Part shown: in pieces, positions 39,201 to 53,355 of the stretch
Position numbering within the stretch: position 1 is the first letter of the stretch
How the letters are laid out: every line of letters starts with the position of its first letter
Assembly (NCBI GenBank): GCA_964017185.1
Contig: OZ024874.1
Coordinates: 34,882,721 to 34,946,720 of the forward strand
Length of the DNA: 64,000 nucleotides
Origin: Rugalucina vietnamica
Taxonomy: Eukaryota; Mollusca; Bivalvia; Lucinida; Lucinidae
Reading direction: 5' to 3'
Notes under the pieces: generated by a model
Told to the model about the DNA's origin: nothing
The model's input: the letters and a program-made list of their open reading frames with translations, nothing else
Databases searched by the model: none
Program-made: the position numbers and the translations under genes

Positions 39201-42200
39201 CAAAGCTTAGTGTTTACGTGTTGTCATTAACGGTTTTAACTACAACGCTTAGTTTTAACGCATTGTAACCGCAATGCTTAGTGTTAACGTGTTGTCATTA
39301 ACGGTTGCAACTGCAACGCTTAGTGTAAACATGTTGACACTAACGGTTGCAACTGCAATGCTAAGTGTTAACATGTTGACATAAACGGTTGCAACGTGTT
39401 AACGTGTTGAAATTAACGTAAACAAATGCTACACTTACTGTAATGTTGACACTAACGGTTGTAACTGCAACGCTTAGTTTTAACGTGTTGCCCCTAACGC
39501 TTGCAACTGCAATGCTGAATGTTAACGTGTTGCCTTTAAAGGTTGCAACTGCAACGGTTAATGCTTACATGTTGACACTAACGTTTGCAACTGCAACGCT
39601 TAGCTTTAACGTGTTGCCACTAACGCTTAATGTTAACGTCTTGCCATTAAAGGTTGCAACTGTAACGGTTAGTGCTTACATGTTGACAGTAACGTTTGCA
39701 ACGGTTTTAACGGTTGCAAATGCAAAGCTTAGTGTTTACGTATTGCCATTAACGGTTTTAACTACAACGCTTAGTTTTAACACGGTTTTAATGGTTGCAA
39801 ATGTAAAGCTTAGTGTTTACGTGTTGTCATTAACGGTTTTAACTGCAACGCTTAGTTTTAACATGTTGCCGAGGTATTAACGGTTGCAAATCCAATGCTT
39901 AGTGCTAACGTGTTGCAATTAACGGTTATAACTACAACGCTTAGTTTTAACGTGTTGACATGGTTTTAATGGTTGCAAATGCAAAGCTTAGTGTTTACGT
40001 GTTGTCATTAACGGTTGCAACTGCAACGCTTAGTGTAAACATGTTGACACTAACGGTTGCAACTGCAATGCTAAGTGTTGACATAAACGGTTGCAACGTG
40101 TTAACGTGTTGAAATTAACGTAAGCAAATGCTACACTTACTGTTATGTTATAATGTTGACACTAACGGTTGTAACTGCAACGCTTAGTTTTAACGTGTTG
40201 CCACTAACGCTTGCAACTGCAATGCTTAATGTTAACGTGTTGCCTTTAAAGGTTGCAACTGCAACGGTTAGTGCTTACATGTTGGCACTAACATTTGCAA
40301 CTGCAACGCTTAGCTTTAACGTGTTGCCACTAACGCTTAATGTTAACGTGTTGCCATTAAAGGTTGCAACTGTAACGGTTAGTGCTTACATGTTGACACT
40401 AACGTTTGCAACTGCAACGCTTAGCTTTAACCTGTTGCCACTAACGCTTAATGTTAACGTGTCGCCATTAAAGGTTGCAACTGTAACGGTTAGTGCTTAC
40501 ATGTTGACACTAACGTTTGCAACTGTTTTAACGGTTGCAAATGCAAAGCTTAGTGTTTACGGTTTTAACTACAACGCTTAGTTTTAACGTGTTGACACGG
40601 TTTTAACGGTTGCAAATGCAAAGCTTAGTGTTTACGTGTTGTCATTAACGGTTTTAACTGCAACGCTTAGTTTTAACGGTTGCAAATCCATTGCTTAGTG
40701 CTAACGTGTTGCAATTAACAGTTATAACTACAACGCTTAGTTTTAACGTGTTGACATGGTTTTAATGGTTGCAAATGCAAAGCTTAGTGTTTACGTGTAG
40801 TCATTAACGGTTTTAACTGCAACGCTTAGTTTTAACGTGTTGCCACGGTATTAACGGTTGCAAATCCAATGCTTAGTGCTAACGTGTTGCAATAAACGGT
40901 TATAACTACAACGCTTAGTTTTAACGTGTTGACATGGTTTTAATGGTTGCAAATGCAAAGCTTAGTGTTTACGTGTTGTCATTAACGGTTTTAACTACAA
41001 CGCTTAGTTTTAACGCATTGTAACCGAAATGCTTAGTGTTAACGTGTTGTCATTAATAACGGTTGCAACTGCAACGCTTAGTGTAAACATGTTGACACTA
41101 ACGGTTGCAACTGCAATGCTAAGTGTTAACATGTTGACATAAACGGTTGCAACGTGTTAACGTGTTGAAATTAACGTAAGCAAATGCTACACTTACTGTT
41201 ATAATGTTGACACTAACGGTTGTAACTGCAACGCTTAGTTTTAACGTGTTGCCACTAACGCTTGCAACTGCAATGCTTAATGTTAACGTGTTGCCTTTAA
41301 AGGTTGCAACTGCAACGGTTAGTGCTTACATGTTGACACTAACGTTTGCAACTGCAACGCTTAGCTTTAACGTGTTGCCACTAACGCTTAATGTTAACGT
41401 GTTGCCATTAAAGGTTGCAACTGTAACGGTTAGTGCTTACATATTGACACTAACGTTTGCAACTGCAACGCTTAGCTTTAACGTGTTGCCACTAACGCTT
41501 AATGTTAACGTGTCGCCATTAAAGGTTGCAACTGTAACGGTTAGTGCTTACATGTTGACACTAACGTTTGCTACTGTTTAAACGGTTGCAAATGCAAAGC
41601 TTAGTGTTTACGTGTTGCCATTAACGGTTTTAACTACAACGCTTAGTTTTCACGTGTTGACACGGTTTTAACGGTTGCAAATGCAAAGCTTAGTGTTTAC
41701 GTGTTGTCAGTAACGGTTTTAACTGCAACGCTTAGTTTTAACGGTTGCAAATCCATTGCTTAGTGCTAACGTGTTGCAATTAACAGTTATAACTACAACG
41801 CTTAGTTTTAACGTGTTGACATGGTTTTAATGGTTGCAAATGCAAAGCTTAGTGTTTACGTGTTGTCATTAACGGTTTTAACTGCAACGCTTAGTTTTAA
41901 CGTGTTGCCACGGTATTAACTGTTGCAAATCCAATGCTTAGTGCTAACGTGTTGCAATAAACGGTTATAACTACAACGTTTAGTTTTAACGTGTTGACAT
42001 GGTTTTAATGGTTGCAAATGCAAAGCTTAGTGTTTATGTGTTGTCATTAACGGTTTTAACTACAACGCTTAGTTTTAACGCATTGTAACCGAAATGCTTA
42101 GTGTTAACGTGTTGTCATTAATAACGGTTGCAACTGCAACGCTTAGTGTAAACATGTTGACACTAACGGTTGCAACTGCAATGCTAAGTGTTAACATGTT

Positions 42201-42942
42201 GACATAAACGGTTGCAACGTGTTAACGTGTTGAAATTAACGTAAGCAAATGCTACACTTACTGTTATAATGTTGACACTAACGGTTGTAACTGCAACGCT
42301 TAGTTTTAACGTGTTGCCACTAACGCTTGCAACTGCAATGCTTAATGTTAACGTGTTGCCTTTAAAGGTTGCAACTGCAACGGTTAGTGCTTACATGTTG
42401 ACACTAACGTTTGCAACTGCAACGCTTAGCTTTAACGTGTTGCCACTAACGCTTAATGTTAACGTCTTGCCATTTAAGGTTGCAACTGTAACGAATAGTG
42501 CTTACATGTTGACACTAACGTTTGCAACTGTTTTAACGGTTGCAAATGCAAAGCTTAGTGTTTACGTGTTGCCATTAACGGTTTTAACTACAACACTTAG
42601 TTTTAACATGTTGCCACGGTTGCAAATCCAATGCTTAGTGCTAACGTGTTGCAATTAACGGTTATAACTACAACGCTTAGTTTTAACGTGTTGACATGGT
42701 TTTAATGGTTCCAAATGCAAAGCTTAGTGTTTACGTGTTGTTATTAACTTTTTTAACTACAACGCTTAGTTTTAACGCATTGTAACCGCAATGCTTAGTG
42801 TTAACGTGTTGTCATTAACGGTTGCAACTGCAACGCTTAGTGTAAACATGTTGACACTAACGGTTGCAACTGCAATGCTAAGTGTTAACATGTTGACATA
42901 AACGATTGCAACGTGTTAACGTGTTGAAATTAACGTAAACAA
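33258..42942 (+). repeat. Irregular satellite blocks upstream of HOR3
   Basis: Blocks of 900, 903, 892, 710, 989, 894, 702, 1056, 1065 and 694 bp in anchor order. The stretch 35941-38531 (892, 710, 989) uses the same three block classes as HOR2. 40128-42248 holds two adjacent blocks of about 1.06 kb sharing the variant GTGTCGCC (near 40460 and 41511). The copies are more diverged from each other than in HOR1, suggesting an older part of the array. Confidence 0.85.
34226..34235 (-). repeat. Micro-inversion inside one monomer
   Basis: The usual GCAACGGTTAGTGCT reads GCAACAACCGTTGCAGTGCT here. The ten bases AACCGTTGCA are the reverse complement of the neighbouring TGCAACGGTT and replace GGTTA. 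The event lies at the dyad GTTGCA-AC-TGCAAC present in the middle of many monomers, so a hairpin-assisted template switch is a natural explanation. Confidence 0.8.
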
Positions 42943-45900
42943 ATGCTACACTTACAGTTATAATGTTGACACTAACGGTTGTAACTGCAACGCTTAGTTT
43001 TAAAGTGTTGCCTCTAACGCTTGCAACTGCAATGCTTAATGTTAACGTGTTGCCTTTAAAGGTTGCAACTGCAACGGTTAGTGCTTACATGTTGACACTA
43101 ACGTTTGCAACTGCAACGCTTAGCTTTAACGTGTTGCCACTAACGCTTAATGTTAACGTCTTGCCATTAAAGGTTGCAACTGTAACGGTTAGTGCTTACA
43201 TGTTGACACTAACGTTTGCAACTGTTTTAACGGTTGCAAATGCAAAGCTTAGTGTTTACGTGTTGCCATTAACGGTTTTAACTACAACGCTTAGTTTCAA
43301 CGTGTTGACACGGTTTTAACGGTTGCAAATGCAAAGCTTAGTGTTTACGTGTTGTCATTAACGGTTTTAACTGCAACGCTTAGTTTTAACATGTTGCCAC
43401 GGTATTAACGGTTGCAAATGCAATGCTTAGTGCTAACGTGTTGCAATTAACGGTTATAACTACAACGCTTAGTTTTAACGTGTTGACATGGTTTTAATGG
43501 TTGCAAATGTAAAGCTTAGTGTTTACGTGTTGTCATTAACGGTTGCAACTGCAACGCTTAGTTTTAACGTGTTGCAGCGGTATTAACGGTTGCAAATCCA
43601 ATGCTTAGTGCTAAGTTACTGCTAACGTGTTGCAATTAACGGTTATAACTACAACGCTTAGTTTTAACGTGTTGACATGGTTTTAATGGTTGCAAATGCA
43701 AAGCTTAGTGTTTACGTGTTGTCATTAACGGTTTTAACTACAACGCTTAGTTTTAACGCATTGTAACCGCAATGCTTAGTGTTAACGTGTTGTCATTAAC
43801 GGTTGCAACTGCAACGCTTAGTTTAAACATGTTGACACTAACGGTTGCAACTGCAATGCTAAGTGTTAACATGTTGACATAAACGGTTGCAACGTGTTAA
43901 CGAGTTGAAATAAACGTAAACAAATGCTACACTTACTGTAATGTTGACACCAACGGTTGTAACTGCAACGCTTAGTTTTAACGTGTTGCCACTAACGCAT
44001 GCAACTGCAATGCTGAATGTTAACGTGTTGCTTTTAAAGGTTGCAACTGCAACGGTTAGTGCTTACATGTTGACACTAACGTTTGCAACTGCAACGCTTA
44101 GCTTTAACGTGTTGCCACTAACGCTTAATGTTAACGTGTTGCCATTAAAGGTTGCAACTGTAACGGTTAGTGCTTACATGTTGACACTAACGTTTGCAAT
44201 TGCAACGCTTAGCTTTAACGAGTTGCCACTAACGCTTAATGTTAACGTGTTGCCATTAAAGGTTGCAACTGTAACGGTTAGTGCTGACATGTTGACACTA
44301 ACGTTTGCAACTGTTTTAACAGTTGCAAATGCAAAGCTTAGTGTTTACGTGTTGCCATTAACGGTTTTAACTACAACGCTTAGTTTTAACGTGTTGACAC
44401 GGTTTTAACGGTTGCAAATGCAAAGCTTAGTGTTTACGTGTTTTCATTAACGGTTTTAACTGCAACGCTTAGTTTTAACATGTTGCCACGGTATTAACGG
44501 TTGCAAATCCATTGCTTAGTGCTAACGTGTTGCAATTAACAGTTATAACTACAACGCTTAGTTTTAACGTGTTGACATGGTTTTAATTGTTGCAAATGCA
44601 AAGCTTAGTGTTTACGTGTTGTCATTAACGGTTTTAACTACAACGCTTAGTTTTAACGCATTGTAACCGCAATGCTTAGTGTTAACGTGTTGTCATTAAC
44701 GGTTGCAACTGCAACGCTTAGTGTAAACATGTTGACACTAACGGTTGCAACTGCAATACTAAGTGTTAACATGTTGACATAAACGGTTGCAACGTGTTAA
44801 CGTGTTGAAATTAACGTAAACAAATGCTACACTTACTGTAATGTTGACACTAACGGTTGTAACTGCGACGCTTAGTTTTAACGTGTTGCCACTAACGCTT
44901 GCAACTGCAATGCTTAATGTTAACGTGTTGCCTTTAAAGGTTGCAACTGCAACGGTTAATGCTTACATGTTGACACTAACGTTTGCAACTGCAACGCTTA
45001 GCTTTAACGTGTTGCCACTAACGCTTAATGTTAACGTCTTGCCATTAAAGGTTGCAACTGTAACGGTTAGTGCTTACATGTTGACAGTAACGTTTGCAAC
45101 TGTTTTAACGGTTGCAAATGCAAAGCTAAGTGTTTACGTGTTGCCATTAACGGTTTTAACTACAACGCTTAGTTTTAACGTGTTGACACGGTTTTAATGG
45201 TTGCAAATGTAAAGCTTAGTGTTTACGTGTTGTCATTAACGGTTTTAACTGCAACGCTTAGTTTTAACATGTTGCCGGGGTATTAACGGTTGCAAATCCA
45301 ATGCTTAGTGCTAACGTGTTGCAATTAACGGTCATAACTACAACGCTTACAACGTGTTGACATGGTTTTAATGGTTGCAAATGCAAAGCTTAGTGTTTAC
45401 GTGTTGTCATTAACGGTTGCAACTGCAACGCTTAGTGTAAACATGTTGACACTAACGGTTGCAACTGCAATGCTAAGTGTTGACATAAACGGTTGCAACG
45501 TGTTAACGTGTTGAAATTAACGTAAGCAAATGCTACACTTACTGTTATGTTATAATGTTGACACTAACGGTTGTAACTGCAACGCTTAGTTTTAACGTGT
45601 TGCCACTAACGCTTGCAACTGCAATGCCTAATGTTAACGTGTTGCCTTTAAAGGTTGCAACTGCAACGGTTAGTGCTTACATGTTGACACTAACGTTTGC
45701 AACTGCAACGCTTAGCTTTAACGTGTTGCCACTAACGCTTAATGTTAACGTGATGCCATTAAAGGTTGCAACTGTAACGGTTAGTGCTTACATGTTGACA
45801 CTAACGTTTGCAACTGTTTTAACGGTTGCAAATGCAAAGCTCAGTGTTTACGTGTTGCCATTAACGGTTTTAACTACAACGCTTAGTTTCAACGTGTTGA

Positions 45901-46926
45901 CACGGTTTTAACGGTTCCAAATGCAAACCTTAGTGTTTACGTGTTGTCATTAACGGTTTTAACTGCAACGCTTAGTTTTAACATGTTGCCACGGTATTAA
46001 CGGTTGCAAATGCAATGCTTAGTGCTAACGTGTTGCAATTAACGGTTATAACTACAACGCTTAGTTTTAACGTGTTGACATGGTTTTAATGGTTGCGAAT
46101 GCAAAGCTTAGTGTTTACGTGTTGTCATTAACGGTTTTAAGGCTTAATTTTAACGCATTGTAACCGCAATGCTTAGTGTTAACGTGTTGTCATTAACGGT
46201 TGCAACTGCAACGCTTAGTGTAAACATGTTGACACTAACGGTTGCAACGTGTTAACGTGTTGAAATTAACGTAAGCAAATGCTACACTTACTGTAATGTT
46301 GACACTAACGCTTGCAACTGCAATGCTTAATGTTAACGTGTTGCCTTTAAAGGTTGCAACTGCAACGGTTAGTGCTTACATGTTGACACTAACGTTTGCA
46401 ACTGCAACGCTTAGCTTTAACGTGTTGCGACTAACGCTTAATGTTAACGTCTTGCCATTAAAGGTTGCAACTGTAACGGTTAGTGCTTACATGTTGACAC
46501 TAACGTTTGCAACTGTTTTAACGGATGCAAATGCAAAGCTTAGTGTTTACGTGTTGTCATTAACGGTTTTAACTACAACACTTAGTTTTAACATGTTGCT
46601 ACGGTTGCAAATCCAATGCTTAGTGCTAACGTGTTGCAATTAACGGTTATAACTACAACGCTTAGTTTTAACGTGTTGACATGGTTTTAATGGTTCCAAA
46701 TGCAAAGCTTAGTGTTTACGTGTTGTTATTAACTTTTTTAACTACAACGCTTAGTTTAACGCATTGTAACCGCAATGCTTAGTGTTAACGTGTTGTCATT
46801 AACGGTTGCAACTGCAACGCTTAGTGTAAACATGTTGACACTAACGGTTGCAACTGCAATGCTAAGTGTTAACATGTTGACATAAACGGTTGCAACGTGT
46901 TAACGTGTTGAAATTAACGTAAACAA
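42943..46926 (+). repeat. HOR3 copy 1 (3984 bp)
   Basis: Blocks of 981, 900, 706, 749 and 648 bp; marker ACGCATGC at 43995. Its third block (44824-45529) is the shorter 706-bp form. Confidence 0.82.
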
Positions 46927-49900
46927 ATGCTACACTTACAGTTATAATGTTGACACTAACGGTTGTAACTGCAACGCTTAGTTTTAACGTGTTGCCACTA
47001 ACGCTTGCAACTGCAATGCTTAATGTTAACGTGTTGCCTTTAAAGGTTGCAACTGCAACGGTTAGTGCTTACATGTTGACACTAACGTTTGCAACTGCAA
47101 CGCTTAGCTTTAACGTGTTGCCACTAACGCTTAATGTTAACGTGTCGCCATTAAAGGTTGCAACTGTAACGGTTAGTGCTTACATGTTGACACTAACGTT
47201 TGCAACTGTTTTAACGGTTGCAAATGCAAAGCTTAGTGTTTACGTGTTGCCATTAACGGTTTTAACTACAACGCTTAGTTTCAACGTGTTGACACGGTTT
47301 TAACGGTTGCAAATGCAAAGCTTAGTGTTTACGTGTTGTCATTAACGGTTTTAACTGCAACGCTTAGTTTTAACATGTTGCCACGGTATTAACGGTTGCA
47401 AATGCAATGCTTAGTGCTAACGTGTTGCAATTAACGGTTATAACTACAACGCTTAGTTTTAACGTGTTGACATGGTTTTAATGGTTGCAAATGTAAAGCT
47501 TAGTTTTTACGTGTTGTCATTAACGGTTGCAACTGCAACGCTTAGTTTTAACGTGTTGCCGCGGTATTAACGGTTGCAAATCCAATGCTTAGTGCTAAGT
47601 TACTGCTAACGTGTTGCAATTAACGGTTATAACTACAACGCTTAGTTTTAACGTGTTGACATGGTTTTAATGGTTGCAAATGCAAAGCTTAGTGTTTACG
47701 TGTTGTCATTAACGGTTTTAACTACAACGCTTAGTTTTAACGCATTGTAACCGCAATGCTTAGTGTTAACGTGTTGTCATTAACGGTTGCAACTGCAACG
47801 CTTAGTTTAAACATGTTGACACTAACGGTTGCAACTGCAATGCTAAGTGTTAACATGTTGACATAAACGGTTGCAACGTGTTAACGTGTTGAAATTAACG
47901 TAAACAAATGCTACACTTACTGTAATGTTGACACTAACGGTTGTAACTGAAACGCTTAGTTTTAACGTGTTGCCACTAACGCATGCAACTGCAATGCTGA
48001 ATGTTAACGTGTTGCTTTTAAAGGTTGCAACTGCAACGGTTAGTGCTTACATGTTGACACTAACGTTTGCAACTGCAACGCTTAGCTTTAACGTGTTGTA
48101 ACTAACGCTTAATGTTAACGTGTTGCCATTAAAGGTTGCAACTGTAACGGTTAGTGCTTACATGTTGACACTAACGTTTGCAATTGCAACGCTTAGCTTT
48201 AACGAGTTGCCACTAACGCTTAATGTTAACGTGTTGCCATTAAAGGTTGCAACTGTAACGGTTAGTGCTGACATGTTGACACTAACGTTTGCAACTGTTT
48301 TAACAGTTGCAAATGCAAAGCTTAGTGTTTACGTGTTGCCATTAACGGTTTTAACTACAACGCTTAGTTTTAACGTGTTGACACAGTTTTAACGGTTGCA
48401 AATGCAAAGCTTAGTGTTTACGTGTTGTCATTAACGGTTTTAACTGCAACGCTTAGTTTTAACATGTTGCCACGGTATTAACGGTTGCAAATCCATTGCT
48501 TAGTGCTAACGTGTTGCAATTAACAGTTATAACTACAACGCTTAGTTTTAACGTGTTGACATGGTTTTAATGGTTGCAAATGCAAAGCTTAGTGTTTACG
48601 TGTTGTCATTAACGGTTTTAACTACAACGCTTAGTTTTAACGCATTGTAACCGCAATGCTTAGTGTTAACGTGTTGTCATTAACGGTTGCAACTGCAACG
48701 CTTAGTGTAAACATGTTGACACTAACGGTTGCAACTGCAATGCTAAGTGTTAACATGTTGACATAAACGGTTGCAACGTGTTAACGTGTTGAAATTAACA
48801 TAAACAAATGCTACACTTACTGTAATGTTGACACTAACGGTTGTAACTGCAACGCTTAGTTTTAACGTGTTGCCACTAACGCTTGCAACTGCAATGCTTA
48901 ATGTTAACGTGTTGCCTTTAAAGGTTGCAACTGCAACGGTTAATGCTTACATGTTGACACTAACGTTTGCAACTGCAACGCTTAGCTTTAACGTGTTGCC
49001 ACTAACGCTTAATGTTAACGTGTCGCCATTAAAGGTTGCAACTGTAACGGTTAGTGCTTACATGTTGACACTAACGTTTGCAACTGTTTTAACGGTTGCA
49101 AATGCAAAGCTTAGTGTTTACGTGTTGCCATTTACGGTTTTAGCTACAACGCTTAGTTTTAACGTGTTGACACGGTTTTAACGGTTGCAAATGCAAAGCT
49201 TAGTGTTTACGTGTTGTCATTAACGGTTTTAACTGCAACGCTTAGTTTTAACAGTTGCAAATCCATTGCTTAGTGCTAACGTGTTGCAATTAACAGTTAT
49301 AACTACAACGCTTAGTTTTAACGTGTTGACATGGTTTTAATGGTTGCAAATGCAAAGCTTAGTGTTTACGTGTTGTCATTAACGGTTTTAACTGCAACGC
49401 TTAGTTTTAACGTGTTGCCACGGTATTAACGGTTGCAAATCCAATGCTTAGTGCTAACGGGTTGCAATAAACGGTTATAACTACAACGCTTAGTTTTAAC
49501 GTGTTGACATGGTTTTAATGGTTGCAAATGCAAAGCTTAGTGTTTACGTGTTGTCATTAACGGTTTTAACTACAACGCTTAGTTTTAACGCGTTGTAACC
49601 GAAATGCTTAGTGTTAACGTGTTGTCATTAATAACGGTTGCAACTGCAACGCTTAGTGTAAACATGTTGACACTAACGGTTGCAACTGCAATGCTAAGTG
49701 TTAACATGTTGACATAAACGGTTGCAACGTGTTAACGTGTTGAAATTAACGTAAGCAAATGCTACACTTACTGTTATAATGTTGACACTAACGGTTGTAA
49801 CTGCAACGCTTAGTTTTAACGTGTTGCCACTAACGCTTGCAACTGCAATGCTTAATGTTAACGTGTTGCCTTTAAAGGTTGCAACTGCAACGGTTAGTGC

Positions 49901-51151
49901 TTACATGTTGACACTAACGTTTGCAACTGCAACGCTTAGCTTTAACGTGTTGCCACTAACGCTTAATGTTAACGTGTTGCCATTAAAGGTTGCAACTGTA
50001 ACGGTTAGTGCTTACATGTTGACACTAACGTTTGCAACTGTTTTAACGGTTGCAAATGCAAAGCTCAGTGTTTACGTGTTGCCATTAACGGTTTTAACTA
50101 CAACGCTTAGTTTCAACGTGTTGACACGGTTTTAACTGTTGCAAATGCAAACCTTAGTGTTTACGTGTTGTCATTAACGGTTTTAACTGCAACGCTTAGT
50201 TTTAACATGTTGCCACGGTATTAACGGTTGCAAATGCAATGCTTAGTGCTAACGTGTTGCAATTAACGGTTATAACTACAACGCTTAGTTTTAACGTGTT
50301 GACATGGTTTTAATGGTTGCAAATGCAAAGCTTAGTGTTTACGTGTTTTCATTAACGGTTTTAACGCTTAGTTTTAACGCATTGTAACCGCAATGCTTAG
50401 TGTTAACGTGTTGTCATTAACGGTTGCAACTGCAACGCTTAGTGTAAACATGTTGACACTAACGGTTGCAACGTGTTAACGTGTTGAAATTAACGTAAGC
50501 AAATGCTACACTTACTGTAATGTTGACACTAACGCTTGCAACTGCAATGCTTAATGTTAACGTGTTGCCTTTAAAGGTTGCAACTGCAACGGTTAGTGCT
50601 TACATGTTGACACTAACGTTTGCAACTGCAACGCTTAGCTTTAACGTGTTGCCACTAACGCTTAATGTTAACGTCTTGCCATTAAAGGTTGCAACTGTAA
50701 CGGTTAGTGCTTACATGTTGACACTAACGTTTGCAACTGTTTTAACGGTTGCAAATGCAAAGCTTAGTGTTTACGTGTTGCCATTAACGGTTTTAACTAC
50801 AACACTTAGTTTTAACATGTTGCCACGGTTGCAAATCCAATGCTTAGTGCTAACGTGTTGCAATTAACGGTTATAACTACAACGCTTAGTTTTAACGTGT
50901 TGACATGGTTTTAATGGTTCCAAATGCAAAGCTTAGTGTTTACGTGTTGTTATTAACTTTTTCAACAACAACGCTTAGTTTTAACGCATTGTAACCGCAA
51001 TGCTTAGTGTTAACGTGTTGTCATTAACGGTTGCAACTGCAACGCTTAGTGTAAACATGTTGACACTAACGGTTGCAACTGCAATGCTAAGTGTTAACAT
51101 GTTGACATAAACGGTTGCAACGTGTTAACGTGTTGAAATTAACGTAAACAA
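46927..51151 (+). repeat. HOR3 copy 2 (4225 bp)
   Basis: Blocks of 981, 900, 951, 744 and 649 bp; marker ACGCATGC at 47979. Its third block is the longer 951-bp form. Confidence 0.82.
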
Positions 51152-53355
51152 ATGCTACACTTACAGTTATAATGTTGACACTAACGGTTGTAACTGCAAC
51201 GCTTAGTTTTAACGTGTTGCCACTAACGCTTGCAACTGCAATGCTTAATGTTAACGTGTTGCCTTTAAAGGTTGCAACTGCAACGGTTAGTGCTTACATG
51301 TTGACACTAACGTTTGCAACTGCAACGCTTAGCTTTAACGTGTTGCCACTAACGCTTAATGTTAACGTCTTGCCATTAAAGGTTGCAACTGTAACGGTTA
51401 GTGCTTACATGTTGACACTAACGTTTGCAACTGTTTTAACGGTTGCAAATGCAAAGCTTAGTGTTTACGTGTTGCCATTAACGGTTTTAACTACAACGCT
51501 TAGTTTCAACGTGTTGACACGGTTTTAACGGTTGCAAATGCAAAGCTTAGTGTTTACGTGTTGTCATTAACGGTTTTAACTGCAACGCTTAGTTTTAACA
51601 TGTTGCCACGGTATTAACGGTTGCAAATGCAATGCTTAGTGCTAACGTGTTGCAATTAAGGGTTATAACTACAACGCTTAGTTTTAACGTGTTGACATGG
51701 TTTTAATGGTTGCAAATGTAAAGCTTAGTGTTTACGTGTTGTCTTTAACGGTTGCAACTGCAACGCTTAGTTTTAACGTGTTGCCGCGGTATTAACGGTT
51801 GCAAATCCAATGCTTAGTGCTAAGTTACTGCTAACGTGTTGCAATTAACGGTTATAACTACAACGCTTAGTTTTAACGTGTTGACATGGTTTTAATGGTT
51901 GCAAATGCAAAGCTTAGTGTTTACGTGTTGTCATTAACGGTTTTAACTACAACGCTTAGTTTTAACGCATTGTAACCGCAATGCTTAGTGTTAACGTGTT
52001 GTCATTAACGGTTGCAACTGCAACGCTTAGTTTAAACATGTTGACACTAACGGTTGCAACTGCAATGCTAAGTGTTAACATGTTGACATAAACGGTTGCA
52101 ACGTGTTAACGTGTTGAAATTAACGTAAACAAATGCTACACTTACTGTAATGTTGACACTAACGGTTGTAACTGCAACGCTTAGTTTTAACGTGTTGCCG
52201 CTAACGCATGCAACTGCAATGCTGAATGTTAACGTGTTGCTTTTAAAGGTTGCAACTGCAACGGTTAGTGCTTACATGTTGACACTAACGTTTGCAACTG
52301 CAACGCTTAGCTTTAACGTGTTGCAACTAACGCTTAATGTTAACGTGTTGCCATTAAAGGTTGCAACTGTAACGGTTAGTGCTTACATGTTGACACTAAC
52401 GTTTGCAATTGCAACGCTTAGCTTTAACGAGTTGCCACTAACGCTTAATGTTAACGTGTTGCCATTAAAGGTTGCAACTGTAACGGTTAGTGCTGACATG
52501 TTGACACTAACGTTTGCAACTGTTTTAACAGTTGCAAATGCAAAGCTTAGTGTTTACGTGTTGCCATTAACGGTTTTAACTACAACGCTTAGTTTTAACG
52601 TGTTGACACAGTTTTAACGGTTGCAAATGCAAAGCTTAGTGTTTACGTGTTGTCATTAACGGTTTTAACTGCAACGCTTAGTTTTAACATGTTGCCACGG
52701 TATTAACGGTTGCAAATCCATTGCTTAGTGCTAACGTGTTGCAATTAACAGTTATAACTACAACGCTTAGTTTTAACGTGTTGACATGGTTTTAATGGTT
52801 GCAAATGCAAAGCTTAGTGTTTACGTGTTGTCATTAACGGTTTTAACTACAACGCTTAGTTTTAACGCATTGTAACCGCAATGCTTAGTGTTAACGTGTT
52901 GTAATTAACGGTTGCACCTGCAACGCTTTGTGTAAACATGTTGACACTAACGGTTGCAACTGCAATGCTAAGTGTTAACATGTTGACATAAACGGTTGCA
53001 ACGTGTTAACGTGTTGAAATTAACATAAACAAATGCTACACTTACTGTAATGTTGACACTAACGGTTGTAACTGCAACGCTTAGTTTTAACGTGTTGCCA
53101 CTAACGCTTGCAACTGCAATGCTTAATGTTAACGTGTTGCCTTTAAAGGTTGCAACTGCAACGGTTAATGCTTACATGTTGACACTAACGTTTGCAACTG
53201 CAACGCTTAGCTTTAACGTGTTGCCACTAACGCTTAATGTTAACGTCTTGCCATTAAAGGTTGCAACTGTAACGGTTAGTGCTTACATGTTGACACTAAC
53301 GTTTGCAACTGTTTTAACGGTTGCAAATGCAAAGCTTAGTGTTTACGTGTTGCCA
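51152..53355 (+). repeat. HOR3 copy 3, partial
   Basis: Blocks of 981 and 900 bp plus the start of the third; marker ACGCATGC at 52204. It shares rare variants with copy 2, for example ACACAGTTTTAACGG near 52608 and 48383 and AATTAACATAAAC near 53018 and 48793. Confidence 0.8.

Larger units (their letters stand above)
42943..53355 (+). repeat. HOR3: five-block higher-order repeat, about 4.0-4.2 kb
   Basis: Block order is 981, 900, 706 or 951, about 745, about 649 bp. Anchors are 42943, 43924, 44824, 45530, 46279 | 46927, 47908, 48808, 49759, 50503 | 51152, 52133, 53033. A diagnostic marker, ACGCATGCAACTGCAATGCTGAATG-type sequence, begins at 43995, 47979 and 52204, giving spacings of 3984 and 4225 bp. 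The length difference is mainly in the third block. The third unit departs at about 53355. Confidence 0.85.
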